A program made the position numbers and the translations under genes. Source: Aureitalea marina (GTDB lineage Bacteria > Bacteroidota > Bacteroidia > Flavobacteriales > Flavobacteriaceae). Taken from it: a stretch of 64,000 bases of DNA. The notes under the pieces are model-generated. The model worked only from the letters and a program-made list of their open reading frames with translations. It ran no database searches and had not been told where the DNA came from. The stretch is taken from assembly GCF_002943755.1 (NCBI RefSeq), contig NZ_MQUB01000001.1, positions 1,166,501 through 1,230,500 of the forward strand, in the 5' to 3' direction. Shown here piece after piece: positions 61,805-64,000 of the stretch. Every line of letters starts with the position of its first letter. The stretch's first letter is position 1.

Positions 61805-64000
61805 TTACTCTATTGGCTGGCCAAAAATATCCAATTCAGTGACCGGAAGCCCAAGTTTGGCTACTTCTTCCCACTGAGTGGCCTTATCACCCACCACCAG
61901 GTAGGTCATTTCGGCCTCGTTGATATATTGTGCGATAACGGATTTGAACTCCTCCAGGTTCATAGACATCAATGCATCTTGTTCCTGGTTGATATAATCC
62001 AAGGACTTGCCGTATTTGTCAATATTGGTCAATATGCCCAGTTTGGCGTTCAGGGATTCATAGGCTCGTGTATTTTGTTTCACCACCTTATTCTTGGTCA
62101 GCTCTACTTCATTGTCGGTAAAGCCGGGGCCGTAATCCTGCAACATCTCCCGGATAATATCCAGGGAAGCCTGGGTGGCATTTGCCCGAACGCTGGTCAC
62201 TACTCGGAACGGAGCAACAGTTTGCCTGGACGGCACGCCAGAACTGGCCCCATAGGTATACCCCTTTTGGATACGTAATGTCTGGAACAATCGGCCACTG
62301 GATCCGCCGCCAAGAACTTCGTTGGCAAAACGCAGTTTAGGAGCCATTGGGTCCGAAGCGGCCAAGGCCATACTGCCTATGTAGATCACGGATTGCTTGG
62401 CTCCAGGGACGTCGATGAAATAAAGCTGTTGTTTGGTCGAATTTTCCGGAATGGCATAACTGTTCATTTGAGCAGCATCCACAGTCCAATTGGAATTCAA
62501 ACTGGATAGGGCGGCTTCTACCTCTGCCTGGTCAATGTCGCCCACCACCTTCATTGCCGCACCCTGTGGGCTCAGTTTAGAGTAGAGCGCTTTGATATCC
62601 TCCAGGCCAATCCCCTCTACGGTCTCCAGGGTTCCCGATGTCGGAACGCTCATAATGTGCTGATCGCCGTACAGTAGTTTGGTGAAATTCAAGGAAGCAA
62701 TTGCAGTAGGGTTGGCTTCCCGGCCTTTTAAAGAGGTCTTTAGTTCCTGCTTCAATCGATCAAAATCGGCCGGATCCCAACGGGGTTGCAACAACATTTC
62801 CTCCACCAATGCGAGGGTCGCTTCAAAATTTCGGGAAAGACAACTTCCAGAAATTGTGATCTCCTCTGCCCCGGCCGAAACGAAAATTCCAGAGCCTAAT
62901 AGGCCTATTGCCTCTTCTAGTTCTGCGGCTGTCCGGTTGGCAGTACCTTCGTTCATCAGATCGGCCATCAGGTAGGCCATACCGGATTTCTCCATGGAAT
63001 CCAGCATATGACCTCCGGGTATGCTAAGTGAGAAACTGACCAAGGGTAGCTCCTGATTCACAATCCCCAGGGTATTCATACCATTGGACATGGAACCGGT
63101 CCAGACGGCTGGCATGCGGAACAAGGGTGGTTCTCCAAAATCGGGTTCAGAACGGTCGTATTTGGAAGGAGTTTTCTCATATTCGGCTTCCTCGCCCTGG
63201 CCCACCTGCTCATTGGCCTTCATGGCAGTAACCTCTTCCTGCCAAACGGTAGCTTCCTCGGCTCCGCTGATGGCCAGTTCTGGGGTATTCTGAGGGATAA
63301 CCGAGGTCATCACATAGTTCTTCCCTTTGATATACTGCTGGTAAACCCGCATCACATCTTCTCGTGTAATACTCTGATAGATCTTGGATCGCTCGGTAAT
63401 AAAACCGGGATCCTTACCAAACTCATTATCCTGCACCAATTGAAAAGCTTTGTTCAAGACAGTCGCCACTCCATAATACAATTGAGTTTCCAATTCGGCC
63501 TTGATACGCTGTAATTGGGTGTCGGTGAATCCGTTGGTCTCAAAGTCGGCCAAACCACTTTCTATTGCTGCCTTCACATCGTCCAGGGCAACACCTTCAT
63601 TGGCCCTGACCCGGAAGACGAATTCACCAGCTAATTCATTGGAACTGTTGTAAGAACTCACATTCGGAGCCAATTTCCCTTCCTCTACTACAGATCGGTA
63701 CAGTGGAGATTTCTTACTGCCACTGAGCAACTGCCCCAGCACTTCAAGAACGAACTCGTCCTTATTGTAGGCCTCTACCGTGGGATAGACCATTCTTAGT
63801 TCAGGCAATTTTGCGAAGTTATCTTTAAAGTACAGTGATTTGGTCTCTTCCAGGGTAACCGGCATAGGTGACATTGGCGCCACTTCCGGTCCGGAAGGTA
63901 TCTCACCGAACCAACGCTCTACCAGGGCTTTTGTTTCCTCGATATCAATATCACCGGCAATTACCAAGGAGGCATTGGATGCTCCGTAGTATTCGTTGTA
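61805..64000 (-). CDS. M16-family zinc peptidase, C-terminal part, runs off the window
   Basis: About 730 residues without a start; the frame stays open to base 64000 (YNEYYGASNASLVIAGD). The visible part is two to three M16 repeats: the end of the first catalytic half (AGDIDIEETKALVERWFGEIP), then a second half beginning LVSFSLSIPGGHMLDSMEKSGMAYLMADLM. The HxxEH site of the active half must lie outside the window. The second half lacks HxxEH, as is usual for the inactive repeat. GGSSGRLFQTLRIQKGYTYGASS is the typical substrate-binding stretch. Confidence 0.9.
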   Translation of the reverse strand, partial: YNEYYGASNASLVIAGDIDIEETKALVERWFGEIPSGPEVAPMSPMPVTLEETKSLYFKDNFAKLPELRMVYPTVEAYNKDEFVLEVLGQLLSGSKKSPLYRSVVEEGKLAPNVSSYNSSNELAGEFVFRVRANEGVALDDVKAAIESGLADFETNGFTDTQLQRIKAELETQLYYGVATVLNKAFQLVQDNEFGKDPGFITERSKIYQSITREDVMRVYQQYIKGKNYVMTSVIPQNTPELAISGAEEATVWQEEVTAMKANEQVGQGEEAEYEKTPSKYDRSEPDFGEPPLFRMPAVWTGSMSNGMNTLGIVNQELPLVSFSLSIPGGHMLDSMEKSGMAYLMADLMNEGTANRTAAELEEAIGLLGSGIFVSAGAEEITISGSCLSRNFEATLALVEEMLLQPRWDPADFDRLKQELKTSLKGREANPTAIASLNFTKLLYGDQHIMSVPTSGTLETVEGIGLEDIKALYSKLSPQGAAMKVVGDIDQAEVEAALSSLNSNWTVDAAQMNSYAIPENSTKQQLYFIDVPGAKQSVIYIGSMALAASDPMAPKLRFANEVLGGGSSGRLFQTLRIQKGYTYGASSGVPSRQTVAPFRVVTSVRANATQASLDIIREMLQDYGPGFTDNEVELTKNKVVKQNTRAYESLNAKLGILTNIDKYGKSLDYINQEQDALMSMNLEEFKSVIAQYINEAEMTYLVVGDKATQWEEVAKLGLPVTELDIFGQPIE

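Overview
The window looks like chromosomal DNA of a marine-type Flavobacteriaceae bacterium (Bacteroidota). The evidence is a type IX secretion (T9SS) C-terminal sorting domain, promoters of the TTG-N19-TAnnTTT type, an alpha/beta-fused E1 dehydrogenase, an EF-G paralogue, DUF4251, DUF6090 and GerW-like proteins, and secreted proteins whose signal peptides end in AQ. No tRNA, rRNA, CRISPR array or intact insertion sequence was seen.

Layout. 1-5.3 kb: end of a dicarboxylate symporter, a secreted protein, an MscS channel, then a translationally coupled operon of ATP-grasp ligase, N-formylglutamate amidohydrolase-like enzyme and QEGLA/DUF1704 metallopeptidase-like protein. 5.3-11.9 kb: housekeeping genes (DCC protein, MutS2-like, Ung, nucleoside phosphorylase, SUI1/eIF1-like, 2OG-Fe oxygenase). 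12-19.7 kb: E1 fusion, then a seven-gene type III polyketide operon (flavoprotein, methyltransferase, type III PKS, FabI-like reductase, FabZ-like dehydratase, ketosynthase, acyl carrier protein). 19.7-25.2 kb: an RlmI-like methyltransferase and a gluconate module (GntP permease, fused gluconokinase/6-phosphogluconate dehydrogenase, SMP-30 lactonase lipoprotein). 25.3-30.8 kb: small proteins, YceI, an EF-G paralogue lacking the catalytic His, a broken TIR gene and a palindromic repeat tract. 30.8-40.2 kb: secreted hydrolases, a BNR propeller protein, an MG2/plug-like protein and a Tat-exported aminotransferase. 40.2-50.9 kb: a nucleotidase, an SLC12-like transporter, a GerW/DUF2953-like pair, a T9SS BNR protein, an SDR and a D-threonine-aldolase-like enzyme, with several isolated micro-ORFs between them. 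50.9-64 kb: SemiSWEET, S41 peptidase, a DUF1800/DUF1501 pair, a membrane dipeptidase, a broken DUF6090 gene, an autoregulated XRE operon, VanX-like and M16 peptidases.

The most unusual content is a set of five tiny genes (26-44 codons) too short for ordinary gene calling. Two of them, 4.5 kb apart, end in (K/R)ASSYAIH plus one residue. Two tandem ones end in Y-x-W-N-x-KRRFR. Within each pair the shared residues are largely encoded by different synonymous codons, which points to selection on the peptide. Three of the five have the hexamer TATAAC exactly 16 nt before the ATG.

A caution on sequence quality: four otherwise normal genes (ketosynthase, GntP, DUF2953-like, T9SS BNR protein) each need one extra G or C in a G/C homopolymer to read through. 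This suggests systematic homopolymer undercalling rather than four independent pseudogenes. Two other genes (TIR and DUF6090) instead have in-frame TAA codons and look truly broken.
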